From NCBI GenBank assembly GCA_947584595.1, contig CANPWP010000015.1, forward strand, positions 1 through 41,643: a DNA stretch of 41,643 bases. Reading direction: 5' to 3'. Of this stretch, positions 14,464-22,627 are shown piece after piece. The position numbers and the translations under genes are program-made. The stretch is from an uncultured Clostridia bacterium. Its GTDB lineage: Bacteria; Bacillota; Clostridia; Oscillospirales; Acutalibacteraceae. The notes beneath the pieces were generated by a model. It saw nothing but the letters and a program-made list of their open reading frames with translations. It was not told the origin of the DNA and did not search any database. Position 1 is the stretch's first letter. Each line of letters starts with the position of its first letter.

Positions 14464-16716
14464 TTAACAGCAGGTAATGCGTTTGATTTTTTGTTTACCT
14501 ACGCTGCTATCGGTTATCTTTCTTCCGCATTTTGGACAGTAATCACCGATAATTCCAGTGTATCCGCAAACAGGGTCACGGTCAACAGGGTGGTTAATAG
14601 AACCGTAGCCTATACCGCAGTCTTTCATATAACGGATAACCTGTTCAAATGCGTCAAGATTTTCCGTTGGGTCGCCGTCAAGCTCAATATAAGAGATGTG
14701 ACCGCCGTTTGTGAGGTTATGATAAGGTGCTTCTATTTTGATTTTCTCAAATGCGGGGATTTCATAATATACGGGTACATGGAAAGAGTTAGTATAATAT
14801 TCTCTGTCCGTAACTCCTTCTATAATGCCGAAACGTTGTTTATCAATTTTAACAAATCTGCCTGAAAGTCCTTCCGCAGGAGTTGCAATGAGAGAGAAGT
14901 TAAGGTTATATTTCTGTGAGGCTTCGTTCATTTTCTTTCTCATATAACCTATGATTTCAAGTCCTAAACGCTGTGCCTCTTCGCTTTCGCCGTGATGCTT
15001 GCCTATAAGCGCCTTTAAACATTCTGCAAGGCCTATAAAGCCGCAGGTGAGAGTACCGTGTTTTAAAACTTCTCTTACAGAATCGTTTGGATTCAGCTTG
15101 TCGCTGTCGATCCAGATACCTTGTCCCATAAGGAAGGGATAGTTTCTAACCAGCTTGCTGCACTGAATTTCAAAACGCTCTAAAAGCTGATCGATTACAA
15201 GGTCAATTATTCTGTCAAGCTGTTCAAAGAAAAAGTCTATATTTTTATTTGAAAGAATAGCAAGTCTTGGGAGGTTTACGGATGTAAAGCTTAAATTGCC
15301 TCTGCCGAATGTAATTTCTTTTGTTGGGTCATAATTGTTAGCCATAACACGTGTACGGCAGCCCATATATGCGATTTCTGTTTCAGGATGACCTTCCTTA
15401 TAGTATTGGAGATTAAACGGTGCGTCAAGGAATGAATAGTTGGGGAAAAGCCGTTTTGCGGAAACTCTCATTGAAAGCTTGAAAAGGTCATAGTTTGGAT
15501 CTTCGGGATTATAGCTTACACCCTCTTTAACCTTGAAAATCTGAATTGGGAAAATAGGTGTTTCTCCGTTGCCGAGACCTGCCTCTGTAGCAAGAAGAAT
15601 ATTCTTCATAACAAGACGTCCCTCGGGAGAGGTATCAGTACCGTAGTTAAGAGAGCTGAAAGGAATCTGTGCACCTGCTCTTGAGTGCATAGTATTAAGG
15701 TTATGTATAAGAGCCTCCATAGCCTGATAGGTTGCACGGTCAGTTTCCTTTTCTGCCTGTTTAAATGCAAAACGCTGGAGCTTGCCCGCAATTTTCTCGC
15801 CGTATTTTTCAGTTAAAATATCAATTTCAGCCTTTTTGTATTCAGGACTGTTGTCTTCAAGCGCAGGCCACTGTTTTGAGATTTCTTCTGCCTCGTCACA
15901 AATAGCTTTTGCTGTTTCTTTGGCATTTTCATCATCGCACAAAAGGTCAATCGCTCTTTCAAGATTTTGTCTGTAACGTTTTCTGTATGTCTTTTTAACG
16001 CCGGGTGCCATACCGTAATCAAAGTTGGGGACACTTTGTCCGCCGTGCTGGTCATTCTGATTAGACTGAATTGCTATACAGGCAAGTGCGGAATAAGAGG
16101 CAATATCGTTAGGCTCTCTTAAATATCCGTGACCGGTTGAAAAACCGTTCTTAAACAGCTTTACAAGGTCAATCTGACAGCAGGTTGTTGTAAGGGTCAA
16201 AAAGTCTAAATCGTGAATATGAATATCGCCTTCTCTGTGAGCTTTAGCGTGCTTAGGGTTGAGAATATACATATCGTAAAATTGCTTTGCACCCTCTGAA
16301 CCGTATTTAAGCATTGTGCCCATTGCGGTATCACCGTCGATATTTGCATTTTCACGCTTAACATCGTTATCTTTTGCTGATTTGAAGGTCAAGTCTTCAT
16401 AAATTTTCATAAGCTTTGTGTTCATTTCTCTTGCTCTTGTACGCTCAGCCCTGTAAAGTATGAATTCTTTAGCCGTTCTTGCATGACCGCTGTTAATAAG
16501 CACCTTTTCAACCGTATCCTGAACATGCTCAACAGTAGGAGTTTTACCTTCTGCCTGCTCCACTTCAAGATATTCACATACTTTTTTTGCAAGTTCCTGT
16601 GCAGCTTCATAGTCTGTACCGCCGATTGCCTGAGCGGCCTTGAAAATTGCCTGAGTTATTTTTTCTAAATCAAAATTAACGGAACGTCCGTCACGCTTAA
16701 TGATTGTGGTAATCAT
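14464..16716 (-). CDS. nrdD: Anaerobic (class III) ribonucleoside-triphosphate reductase, C-terminus ends before radical Gly
   Basis: The protein begins with an ATP-cone (MITTIIKRDGRSVNFDLEKIT) and has the NrdD core: LTTTCCQIDLVKLF, QNDQHGGQSVPNFDYGMAPGV, NLNTMHSRAGAQIPFSSLNYGTD, and GRGNLSFTSVNLPRLA. Class III enzymes make dNTPs under anoxia using a glycyl radical near the C-terminus. The start is ATG 16716, with SD GGGAGG; the longer frame upstream covers the promoter. The tail has CGYTG and CPKCG as in the Zn site of E. coli NrdD, but where E. coli reads RRVCGYLG this one reads KRITCC and stops. So the radical Gly-Tyr seems to be absent (see findings). The upstream region carries NrdR boxes. 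Confidence 0.92.
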   Translation of the reverse strand: MITTIIKRDGRSVNFDLEKITQAIFKAAQAIGGTDYEAAQELAKKVCEYLEVEQAEGKTPTVEHVQDTVEKVLINSGHARTAKEFILYRAERTRAREMNTKLMKIYEDLTFKSAKDNDVKRENANIDGDTAMGTMLKYGSEGAKQFYDMYILNPKHAKAHREGDIHIHDLDFLTLTTTCCQIDLVKLFKNGFSTGHGYLREPNDIASYSALACIAIQSNQNDQHGGQSVPNFDYGMAPGVKKTYRKRYRQNLERAIDLLCDDENAKETAKAICDEAEEISKQWPALEDNSPEYKKAEIDILTEKYGEKIAGKLQRFAFKQAEKETDRATYQAMEALIHNLNTMHSRAGAQIPFSSLNYGTDTSPEGRLVMKNILLATEAGLGNGETPIFPIQIFKVKEGVSYNPEDPNYDLFKLSMRVSAKRLFPNYSFLDAPFNLQYYKEGHPETEIAYMGCRTRVMANNYDPTKEITFGRGNLSFTSVNLPRLAILSNKNIDFFFEQLDRIIDLVIDQLLERFEIQCSKLVRNYPFLMGQGIWIDSDKLNPNDSVREVLKHGTLTCGFIGLAECLKALIGKHHGESEEAQRLGLEIIGYMRKKMNEASQKYNLNFSLIATPAEGLSGRFVKIDKQRFGIIEGVTDREYYTNSFHVPVYYEIPAFEKIKIEAPYHNLTNGGHISYIELDGDPTENLDAFEQVIRYMKDCGIGYGSINHPVDRDPVCGYTGIIGDYCPKCGRKITDSSVGKQKIKRITCC

Positions 16717-16762
16717 TTTTTGTCCTCCCAGATTGATTACAAAATTGTAAAAAGATAAGCAA

Positions 16763-16784
16763 AAAACACAATATATTGTGTTTT
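16763..16784. promoter_or_regulatory. NrdR box, perfect palindrome
   Basis: The 22-bp palindrome has core ACACAATATATTGTGT, which matches the known NrdR operator. It covers about +11 to +32 of the nrdD transcript, a position suited to repression. NrdR is the dATP-sensing repressor of nrd genes; its gene is not in the window. Confidence 0.85.
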
Positions 16785-16797
16785 CATTTGTTTGCGT

Positions 16798-16813
16798 ACT
16801 AATTATATAGAAT
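16798..16813. promoter_or_regulatory. Degenerate second NrdR box over the -10 element
   Basis: ACTAATTATATAGAAT matches the NrdR core at about 10 of 16 positions. Its centre is 32 bp from the perfect box, about three helical turns, as expected for paired NrdR boxes. The match is weak, so the call rests on spacing. Confidence 0.45.
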
Positions 16814-16830
16814 ATAATCTTTTTAGTCAA
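16802..16830 (-). promoter_or_regulatory. Promoter of nrdDG
   Basis: On the minus strand TTGACT (16830-16825) and TATAAT (16807-16802) are separated by 17 bp. Transcription would start near 16795, about 80 nt upstream of the nrdD start codon. Confidence 0.82.
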
Positions 16831-16950
16831 TTGGCACATTGACAAATTTAAAAATTTATTTCTGTGTAATATGAGTAGAAATTTCAAATTTATTTTTTTA
16901 AAGGAATTAAACCATAAAAATCAATACTTTGTTGTGTTTACATTTAATAT

Positions 16951-16966
16951 ATACAATATATTGTGT
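16951..16966. promoter_or_regulatory. Third, distal NrdR-like box
   Basis: ATACAATATATTGTGT has one mismatch to the perfect box at 16763. It lies 185 bp (centre to centre) upstream of it, close to the left end of the insertion sequence. It may serve a second nrdD promoter or once have controlled a gene now separated by the insertion. Confidence 0.5.
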
Positions 16967-17092
16967 GTGTTAAATTTTGTAACTTGTTGGTAACGATTAT
17001 GTAAAATTTTAATAATAAAATATAGGCTGTCTCAAAAGTGACCCGACACCCAAAAGTTAGACCAAAAACTAACAATTGGAGGTCGGTTTTTT

Positions 17093-17629
17093 ATGGCAAA
17101 ATACAGTTATGAATTTAAGAAAAAGTTAGTAACAGAATATTTAAACGGAGAGGCAGGATATGATTATCTAACGAAAAAATACCAACTACCAAGCACATCA
17201 ATACTACGGCGGTGGATAAACGCATACAAAGGATTTGGAGACAAAGGATTGCAACGAAGTCGAGAAAAGAAAAATTACTCTTTTGAATTTAAGTTATATG
17301 TGGTAGAATTGTATCTAACAACGGAAGTATCGTATCAAGAATTGGCATTATGTGTTGGTATGAATAACCCAAACGCTATCGCAAAATGGGTAAGTGACTA
17401 TCGGATGGCCGGACCTGATGCGTTACGTCCAAAGAGAAAAGGACGGAAACCAAAAGTGACTAAACCGAAAAAACAAACTCAACCACAAACAGAAAAAGAG
17501 AAAGCTGACTCAGAATATCTGAGACAGCTTGAAGAAGAAAATCTAAAATTAAGGATAGAGAACGCCTATTTAAAAGAACTAAGGAGACTGCGTTTAGAGG
17601 ACGAGGCAAAGAACGGCAGGCACGTATAA
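17093..17629 (+). CDS. IS3-family transposase OrfA (two HTH domains)
   Basis: There are two helix-turn-helix units (residues 1-55 and 60-110; WINAYKGFGDKGL and WVSDYRMAGPDAL are the recognition parts), as in IS150-type OrfA, then a basic stretch and a leucine-zipper-like coiled coil (YLRQLEEENLKLRIENAYLKEL). It binds the IS ends. The SD is TTGGAGG. The heptamer T TTA AAA at 17569-17575 lies in the zero frame near the 3' end and is a canonical -1 slippery site that would yield the OrfAB transposase. Confidence 0.93.
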   Translation: MAKYSYEFKKKLVTEYLNGEAGYDYLTKKYQLPSTSILRRWINAYKGFGDKGLQRSREKKNYSFEFKLYVVELYLTTEVSYQELALCVGMNNPNAIAKWVSDYRMAGPDALRPKRKGRKPKVTKPKKQTQPQTEKEKADSEYLRQLEEENLKLRIENAYLKELRRLRLEDEAKNGRHV

Positions 17630-18501
17630 TACACAGTCTCCGAGGAACATTCAAATTAAAAGATATACTTGCCGTTACAGGATTTCCAAAGTCAACATAC
17701 ATGTATTGGAAAAACAGATTTGACAGAGAAAATCCTGATGAGGATATTGAGAGAGAAATACTTGAAATTCGTAAAGAGCATAAGGACTTCGGTTACCGCA
17801 GAATACATGGAGAATTACAAAACAGAGATATTCATATTAACAAGAAAAAAGTTCAGAGAATAGTTCAAAAGCTGGGCTTGCAGGTAACCTCATTCACGCA
17901 TAAAAGCAGGAAATACAGTTCCTACAAGGGTAAAGTCGGCAAGATTGCACCGAACAGAATCAATAGACGATTCAATACACATATTACTCACCAAAAGATA
18001 ACAACCGATACAACGGAATTCAAGTATTACGAAGTAGACGAAAAAGGAAGAATGATTATTAAGAAGCTTTATCTTGATCCGTTTATGGATATGTGTAACA
18101 GCGAGATTATCAGCTATTCTATCTCTCAACGCCCTTCTGCTGAAAACATTATGAAAGCTTTAAATGAAGCGATATCCGTAACCAATGATTGTAAATATCG
18201 TAGAACTTTTCATTCAGACCAAGGCTGGGCATATCAGATGAAGGCATATGTCAGCAAGTTGAAAGAAAACAAAATCTTTCAGAGTATGTCTCGCAAAGGA
18301 AACTGCCACGACAACTCTGTGATGGAAAATTTCTTTGGTATTCTAAAACAAGAGATGTATTATGGTAAAGTCTACTACAGCTTTGATGAATTAAAATATG
18401 CTATTGAAAACTATATTAAATATTACAATGAGAAACGTATCAAGCAGAAGCTTGGTTGGTTAAGTCCGGTAGATTACAGACTTAATCTTTTAGTCGCATA
18501 A
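17575..18501 (+). CDS. IS3-family transposase OrfB (DDE integrase), made by -1 frameshift
   Basis: This frame (-1 relative to orfA) is open from before the slippery site and has no SD of its own, so the start given is the first codon after the slip; an internal ATG at 17701 is the only conventional start. The HTH_21 part (KDFGYRRIHGEL) is followed by the rve integrase core. The DDE residues are Asp in TDTTEF (codon 18007), Asp in HSDQGW (18217) and Glu in NSVMENFFG (18325). The C-terminal YNEKRIKQKLGWLSPVDYR is family-typical. All catalytic residues are present. Confidence 0.92.
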   Translation, partial: RTKETAFRGRGKERQARIIHSLRGTFKLKDILAVTGFPKSTYMYWKNRFDRENPDEDIEREILEIRKEHKDFGYRRIHGELQNRDIHINKKKVQRIVQKLGLQVTSFTHKSRKYSSYKGKVGKIAPNRINRRFNTHITHQKITTDTTEFKYYEVDEKGRMIIKKLYLDPFMDMCNSEIISYSISQRPSAENIMKALNEAISVTNDCKYRRTFHSDQGWAYQMKAYVSKLKENKIFQSMSRKGNCHDNSVMENFFGILKQEMYYGKVYYSFDELKYAIENYIKYYNEKRIKQKLGWLSPVDYRLNLLVA

Positions 18502-18642
18502 CAAAAGCGCAGCAGTCATTAAACTACTACGCTTTCTAATTTAAGTCCAACTTTTTGGGGTCACGTCAAACTTAATTCGTTTTGAGACAGCCATTTTGTG
18601 CATATGTTGAGAAAAATATAAATTTAATAATTTTTAATCAGC

Positions 18643-18927
18643 TTATGCCATTTCTGCTTCTTTTCTCTTTGCAAAGCATTCGCTGCAATAGTATTCTTTA
18701 CCTTCAGTCGGTTTGAAAGGAATTTTAGCTTCTCCGCCGCAATCTGCACAGGTTGTAGTAAACATTTCACGTTTAGCCTTAGCAGCGTTCTTTCTTGCAA
18801 CTCTGCATTCTTTGCAGCGCTGCGGCTCATTTACAAAGCCTTTTTCAGCATAAAACTCTTGTTCTCCTGCGGTGAATACAAATTCTTTTCCGCAATCTTT
18901 GCAAATGAGAGTCTTGTCTTCGTACAT
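18643..18927 (-). CDS. Zinc-ribbon domain protein
   Basis: 94 residues. The first half is a zf-trcl type ribbon (LICKDCGKEFVFTAGEQEFY..KGF..PQRCKECR, two CxxC pairs). The second half holds another pair set, CADCGGEAKIPF and CSECF. Basic Ala/Lys-rich segments join them. Proteins of this type are common in Clostridia, and their function is unknown, possibly nucleic-acid binding. The start has an SD (GCGAGG) nine nt upstream. It is the first gene right of the insertion sequence. Confidence 0.85.
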   Translation of the reverse strand: MYEDKTLICKDCGKEFVFTAGEQEFYAEKGFVNEPQRCKECRVARKNAAKAKREMFTTTCADCGGEAKIPFKPTEGKEYYCSECFAKRKEAEMA

Positions 18928-18965
18928 TGGTTGTTACCTCGCTTTTGGTATTTATTATAAAATTA

Positions 18966-19002
18966 TCCCGTGACGGAGTTGCACCGCCGAAACTTTTCGG
19001 GA
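18966..19002 (-). other. Possible structured leader of the zinc-ribbon gene
   Basis: On the minus strand CCCG..CGGG encloses two smaller stems, CCGAAA/TTTCGG and CGG/CCG, that compete with the outer one. A short U-rich tail (ATAATTTTAT) follows. It could be the terminator of the sigma-factor gene or a leader structure. It matches no RNA class that I can name. Confidence 0.4.
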
Positions 19003-19024
19003 CATATAAAATTATAAATTATAT

Positions 19025-19624
19025 TTATTCCTGAAGTTTTTTCTTTATCCGCTGTAAAGCATTATCTATCGATTTTTTTGAAATGCCCGTTTTTTCGGAT
19101 ATTTCTTCATACGTTAGACCCTTTAAGTAAAAATAAGCAACGGTTATTTCTCTTTGGGAAAGGCTTTGCTTCATTTGTATTAAAAATTCCTCAAGCCTTT
19201 CTTTAGATACAACAAGTTCCTCCGGATTTGATTTATTATTATCGGATAGGTTAAAACTATCTTTATTGCAAAAATTCCTGTCGTCAATTGAAACTATGTT
19301 TTCCTTTGGGATAACTCCCTTTGACTTACTTTTACGGATAATGGAAACAAATCTGTTTTTAATACATACTGCGGCATAGTTTTTAAAGGCAGTGCCGTCT
19401 TTTGAATCAAAGGTTTTACAGGCTGACAGCAGTCCCAAAAGACCTTCCTGAGTAAAATCGCAAACGTCATATTCAGGAATACAGTACTTATGAGCTAAGT
19501 AAGTATTAAGTCCTTTATATCTGTTTATGATTTCCTCAAATGCATTATTATCGCCTTTTTTAACTAAGTCTGCAAGCTGTCGGTCAGATAATTCTGAATA
19601 AAATTTATTATTTTCAGTTTCCAA
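19025..19624 (-). CDS. SigH-like RNA polymerase sigma factor (sigma-70 family)
   Basis: Region 2 is at residues 12-85 (ELSDRQLADLVKKGDNNAFEEIINRYKGL, DFTQEGLLGLLSACKTFD) and region 4 at 140-198 (LSQREITVAYFYLKGLTYEEISEKTGISKKSIDNALQRIKKKL). This is the two-region layout and length (199) of SigH/Sig30 sporulation-type factors. The start is TTG, with SD GGTGGGAG; the nearby ATG is out of frame. Members control early sporulation or competence, but the regulon here is unknown. The neighbouring comM, a competence-type gene, is read in the opposite direction. Confidence 0.88.
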   Translation of the reverse strand: METENNKFYSELSDRQLADLVKKGDNNAFEEIINRYKGLNTYLAHKYCIPEYDVCDFTQEGLLGLLSACKTFDSKDGTAFKNYAAVCIKNRFVSIIRKSKSKGVIPKENIVSIDDRNFCNKDSFNLSDNNKSNPEELVVSKERLEEFLIQMKQSLSQREITVAYFYLKGLTYEEISEKTGISKKSIDNALQRIKKKLQE

Positions 19625-19787
19625 ACATTACTCCCACCTTGCAGATATATTTACTGCACTATTATAATAACATTTTAAGCTATATTGTGTCAATAATTTT
19701 TTATAAAATTGGTAAAAAATCTAATTGCATTATGTGATTTATGTATAAAATGTACAATAAAGCGACAAATTTTTACAATATTCGGTA

Positions 19788-19816
19788 TTGTAGTACGGTA
19801 TAGTTTGTGATATAAT
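19788..19816 (+). promoter_or_regulatory. Promoter of comM/yifB
   Basis: TTGTAG (19788-19793), a 17-bp spacer and a perfect TATAAT (19811-19816). It lies about 45 bp upstream of the start codon. Confidence 0.7.
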
Positions 19817-19861
19817 TACATTAATTTAACAAATTTTGCAGTTTATAAATGAGGGATTTAT

Positions 19862-21400
19862 ATGGTTGTTAAATGTAACAGTTTCGGATTATACGGAATT
19901 GACAGTTATGAGCTTGAGGTTGAAGCCTCTATCTCAAACGGAATGCCTGCCTTTGATATTGTAGGGTTGCCCGACGCTGCGGTCAAGGAGAGCCGTGACA
20001 GGGTAAGAAGTGCAATGAAAAACTGCGGATTTAATTTTCCGGCTGCAAGAATTACGATCAACCTTGCTCCTGCTGATATACGCAAGGAAGGTCCTATTTA
20101 TGATTTGCCGATTTTAATTGCAATATTAAAAGCAACAGGTCAGCTTGTTGAAAATGTTTCAGACTGTGCTTTTATCGGCGAACTTTCCCTTTCTGGAGAA
20201 TTAAGAGCAGTAAACGGTGTTTTACCGATGGCGATTAAAGCAAGAGAAACAGATATTAAAAGTTTGTTTGTTCCGTTTGATAATGCAAAAGAAGCCGCAG
20301 TAGTTGAGGGACTTTCCGTATATCCCGTAAAAAGTGTTTTTGATCTTATGCGTCACTTTATAGATAAAGATTTCACACTGCCTTTGGCAAAACCCGAAAT
20401 GGAAGAAGATTTTAAAAACAGCCATTTTCCTGATTTTTCACAGGTAAGGGGTCAGTATGAAGCAAAAAGAGCAATGGAAATTGCTGCGGCAGGTTCGCAT
20501 AATGTGCTTTTAATCGGGCCTCCCGGCTCCGGTAAAAGTATGCTCGCAAAAAGAATGCCCTCAATTTTGCCCGATATGACATTTGAAGAAAAAATTGAAA
20601 CAACAAAAATTCATTCAATTGCAGGAGTTTTGCCGAAAGATTCTCCTCTTATTTCAAAAAGACCATTTCGTTCTCCTCATCATAATATAAGTTCCGTAGG
20701 TATGACAGGAGGCGGCTCTTTTCCTAAACCGGGAGAAATTTCGCTTGCCCATAACGGTGTTTTGTTTCTTGACGAGCTTCCTGAGTTTCAGAGAAATACA
20801 ATGGAGGCTCTCCGCCAGCCTATAGAAGACGGTATTGTTACTATTTCACGAGTAAAAAGCTCACTTCAGTATCCCTGCTCTTTTATGCTTATTGCCGCAA
20901 TGAATCCATGTCCCTGCGGATTTTATAATCACCCAACAAGAAATTGCAGCTGCACCCAAAATATGATTTCCAAATATTTAAACAGAGTATCAGGACCTAT
21001 TCTTGACAGGTTTGATATTCACATAGAAGTTCCGCCTGTTGAGTATGAGGATTTGTCATCAGCACAGCCCGAGGAAAGCTCTGCAGAAATTAAAAAGCGT
21101 GTAGATAAAGCAAGAGAAATTCAGCGTGAACGCTTTAAAAATACAAATATAAAATGCAACGCAAGAATAGATGCGGAAATGTTCCATAAGGTCTGCGAAA
21201 TATCAGAGGGAGCAAATAAACTCTTAAAGAATGCTTTTGAAAATATGGGACTTTCTGCAAGAGCTTACGACAGAATTTTAAAGGTAGCAAGAACAATTGC
21301 AGATTTGGATGACAGTAAGCTAATTAAAGAGGATCACGTTGCCGAGGCTGTTCAGTACAGAAGTCTTGACAGAAAATATTGGGGAGACAATAAGGAGTAA
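19862..21400 (+). CDS. comM: YifB/ComM-family Mg-chelatase-like AAA+ ATPase
   Basis: The N-terminus is a Lon-protease-like ChlI domain (EVEASISNGMPAFDIVGLPDAAVKESRDRVRSA). The AAA+ module has Walker A GPPGSGKS near residue 219 and Walker B VLFLDELPEF near 300. A Zn-finger-like CPCGFYNHPTRNCSCT lies next, and a C-terminal helical domain follows (SARAYDRILKVARTIADL). In Gram-negative competent bacteria ComM is a branch-migration helicase in natural transformation; in Firmicutes the role is less clear. The length of 512 is normal. It is followed by a flavin-binding protein 3 nt later, so the two form an operon. Confidence 0.93.
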   Translation: MVVKCNSFGLYGIDSYELEVEASISNGMPAFDIVGLPDAAVKESRDRVRSAMKNCGFNFPAARITINLAPADIRKEGPIYDLPILIAILKATGQLVENVSDCAFIGELSLSGELRAVNGVLPMAIKARETDIKSLFVPFDNAKEAAVVEGLSVYPVKSVFDLMRHFIDKDFTLPLAKPEMEEDFKNSHFPDFSQVRGQYEAKRAMEIAAAGSHNVLLIGPPGSGKSMLAKRMPSILPDMTFEEKIETTKIHSIAGVLPKDSPLISKRPFRSPHHNISSVGMTGGGSFPKPGEISLAHNGVLFLDELPEFQRNTMEALRQPIEDGIVTISRVKSSLQYPCSFMLIAAMNPCPCGFYNHPTRNCSCTQNMISKYLNRVSGPILDRFDIHIEVPPVEYEDLSSAQPEESSAEIKKRVDKAREIQRERFKNTNIKCNARIDAEMFHKVCEISEGANKLLKNAFENMGLSARAYDRILKVARTIADLDDSKLIKEDHVAEAVQYRSLDRKYWGDNKE

Positions 21401-21403
21401 GTT

Positions 21404-21868
21404 ATGAGAAGAAAAGACAGAGAAATTCAAGATATTGATAAAATAACAGAAATTATAAATCAATGCAGGGTTTTGCGTTTGGGTGTTATGTCGGAAGATG
21501 GAGTTTATATCGTTCCTGTTAATTTTGGTTATGAACTAACAGATAATAAATTCTGTTTTTATATTCACGGTGCAAAAGAAGGAAAGAAGATAAGCTGTAT
21601 TATTCAAAACCCAAATGTTTGTGTTGAAATGGATTGTAACCATAAGCTTTCAGAGGGTGAAAGAGCCTGCAACTACAGCTATCTTTACAGCAGTATTATT
21701 GCATACGGCAAGGCGGTAATATCGGAAAATGATGAAGAAAAATTAAAAGGGTTAAAGCTTATTATGAAACACCAGACGGGCAAGGATTTTGAGATAGATG
21801 CAAATGCCGTAAAATCTGTGTCAATTATCAAGATAAAAGTCGAAAGCCTTTCTGCAAAAGCACACTGA
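21404..21868 (+). CDS. Pyridoxamine 5'-phosphate oxidase-like flavin-binding protein
   Basis: The 154-residue split beta-barrel protein belongs to the PNPOx/NimA-like group: VLRLGVMSEDGVYIVPVNFGYE, FYIHGAKEGKKISCI, NVCVEMDC, YSSIIAYGKAVI. Such proteins bind FMN or FAD and include nitroimidazole-resistance reductases, but most have no known substrate. It starts 3 nt after comM with an SD (AAGGAG) covering its stop codon. Confidence 0.86.
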   Translation: MRRKDREIQDIDKITEIINQCRVLRLGVMSEDGVYIVPVNFGYELTDNKFCFYIHGAKEGKKISCIIQNPNVCVEMDCNHKLSEGERACNYSYLYSSIIAYGKAVISENDEEKLKGLKLIMKHQTGKDFEIDANAVKSVSIIKIKVESLSAKAH

Positions 21869-21900
21869 AAACATAACAGATATCTATAATACGAATAACA

Positions 21901-21940
21901 AAAGCAGGATTGAAAGTCAATGAAAACTCAACCCTGCTTT
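21901..21940. terminator. Bidirectional terminator between convergent genes
   Basis: AAAGCAGGATTGA (21901-21913) pairs with TCAACCCTGCTTT (21928-21940) with one mismatch; A/T tails lie on both sides. It separates the comM operon from the convergent ABC transporter operon. Confidence 0.82.
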
Positions 21941-21979
21941 TATATTTATTGCCTGTTATAAACAGCGTAAAAAGAAATT

Positions 21980-22627
21980 TTAAATATCATAAACTTCAAA
22001 ATTCCTCCGTGATTTTTTATAAATAATTGCCGTCATTACGGCATAAATTATAATTCCTTCAATAAGCACAACTAGCTTTTCCGTAACATACATATTATCG
22101 CTTGTATCGAGGCAGTCCCTTACAAATGGAACAATGTGTGCACAGATTTCTGCAATACAAATATAAACAAATATTACGACAGAAGAAACGGCAAACGGCT
22201 TGCCAACCTTTTTTACATCTTTATAGTAAATTCCAAAGAAAACAACATTAAAAATTCCAAGCAAAATAAATGAAAATCCGAAAAAGGCTATATTAGCGTC
22301 CATTCCCACAGCATTTCCCGGCAAACCTATATTCTGGCGGATAAATGCAAAGGGGACAGCTATTAACATTTGTAACAATTCAAGAATTATAATTAGTATA
22401 AACCTTGCTTTTACAATATCTTTTTTGGCAACGGGCAGGGTCATTGTATAAAATACATCGTTATTTTCTCTTCCGTTTAAACAGGTAAAGAAAACAGCAA
22501 GACCCGTGTAAAAGAAGGTTACATAGTATGGGTAATTGGGAACGATGAGAAGTGCAGATAAGAACAGAAACAAAATTGCCGTCGGGTGCATTGTAAGCAA
22601 AATTTCCTTTTTTAATAAGTTCTTCAT
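21980..22627 (-). CDS. ABC-2 type transporter permease
   Basis: 215 residues with about six membrane helices, of the ABC2_membrane_5 kind (MKNLLKKEILLTMHPTAILFLFLSALL, YTMTLPVAKKDIVKARF). It has no ATP-binding motif, and the ATPase gene lies immediately upstream, sharing one base (TAATG). The substrate is unknown. Confidence 0.86.
   Translation of the reverse strand: MKNLLKKEILLTMHPTAILFLFLSALLIVPNYPYYVTFFYTGLAVFFTCLNGRENNDVFYTMTLPVAKKDIVKARFILIIILELLQMLIAVPFAFIRQNIGLPGNAVGMDANIAFFGFSFILLGIFNVVFFGIYYKDVKKVGKPFAVSSVVIFVYICIAEICAHIVPFVRDCLDTSDNMYVTEKLVVLIEGIIIYAVMTAIIYKKSRRNFEVYDI

Larger units (their letters stand above)
17025..18592 (+). mobile_element. IS3-family (IS150-like) insertion sequence
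   Basis: The terminal inverted repeats are GGCTGTCTCAAAA (17025-17037) and TTTTGAGACAGCC (18580-18592). Between them are orfA and orfB in the IS3 arrangement with a -1 frameshift site. I see no exact target duplication: the left flank is TATA and the right flank ATTT. All transposase features look intact, so it may be active. It sits between nrdD and the zinc-ribbon gene and breaks no visible gene. Confidence 0.92.

Noticed and set aside
14491..14865. Plus-strand frame of 124 codons inside nrdD
   Set aside because: It is the complement of a clearly recognisable conserved gene and has no SD.
16881..16990. Target site duplication or disrupted gene at the left end of the IS
   Set aside because: The flanks TATA and ATTT do not match, and no gene fragments join across the element.
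18928..19000. Cobalamin-type riboswitch
   Set aside because: Only a short CGGTGCAACTCCG stretch resembles the cobalamin class; the B12-box and the rest of the core are missing.
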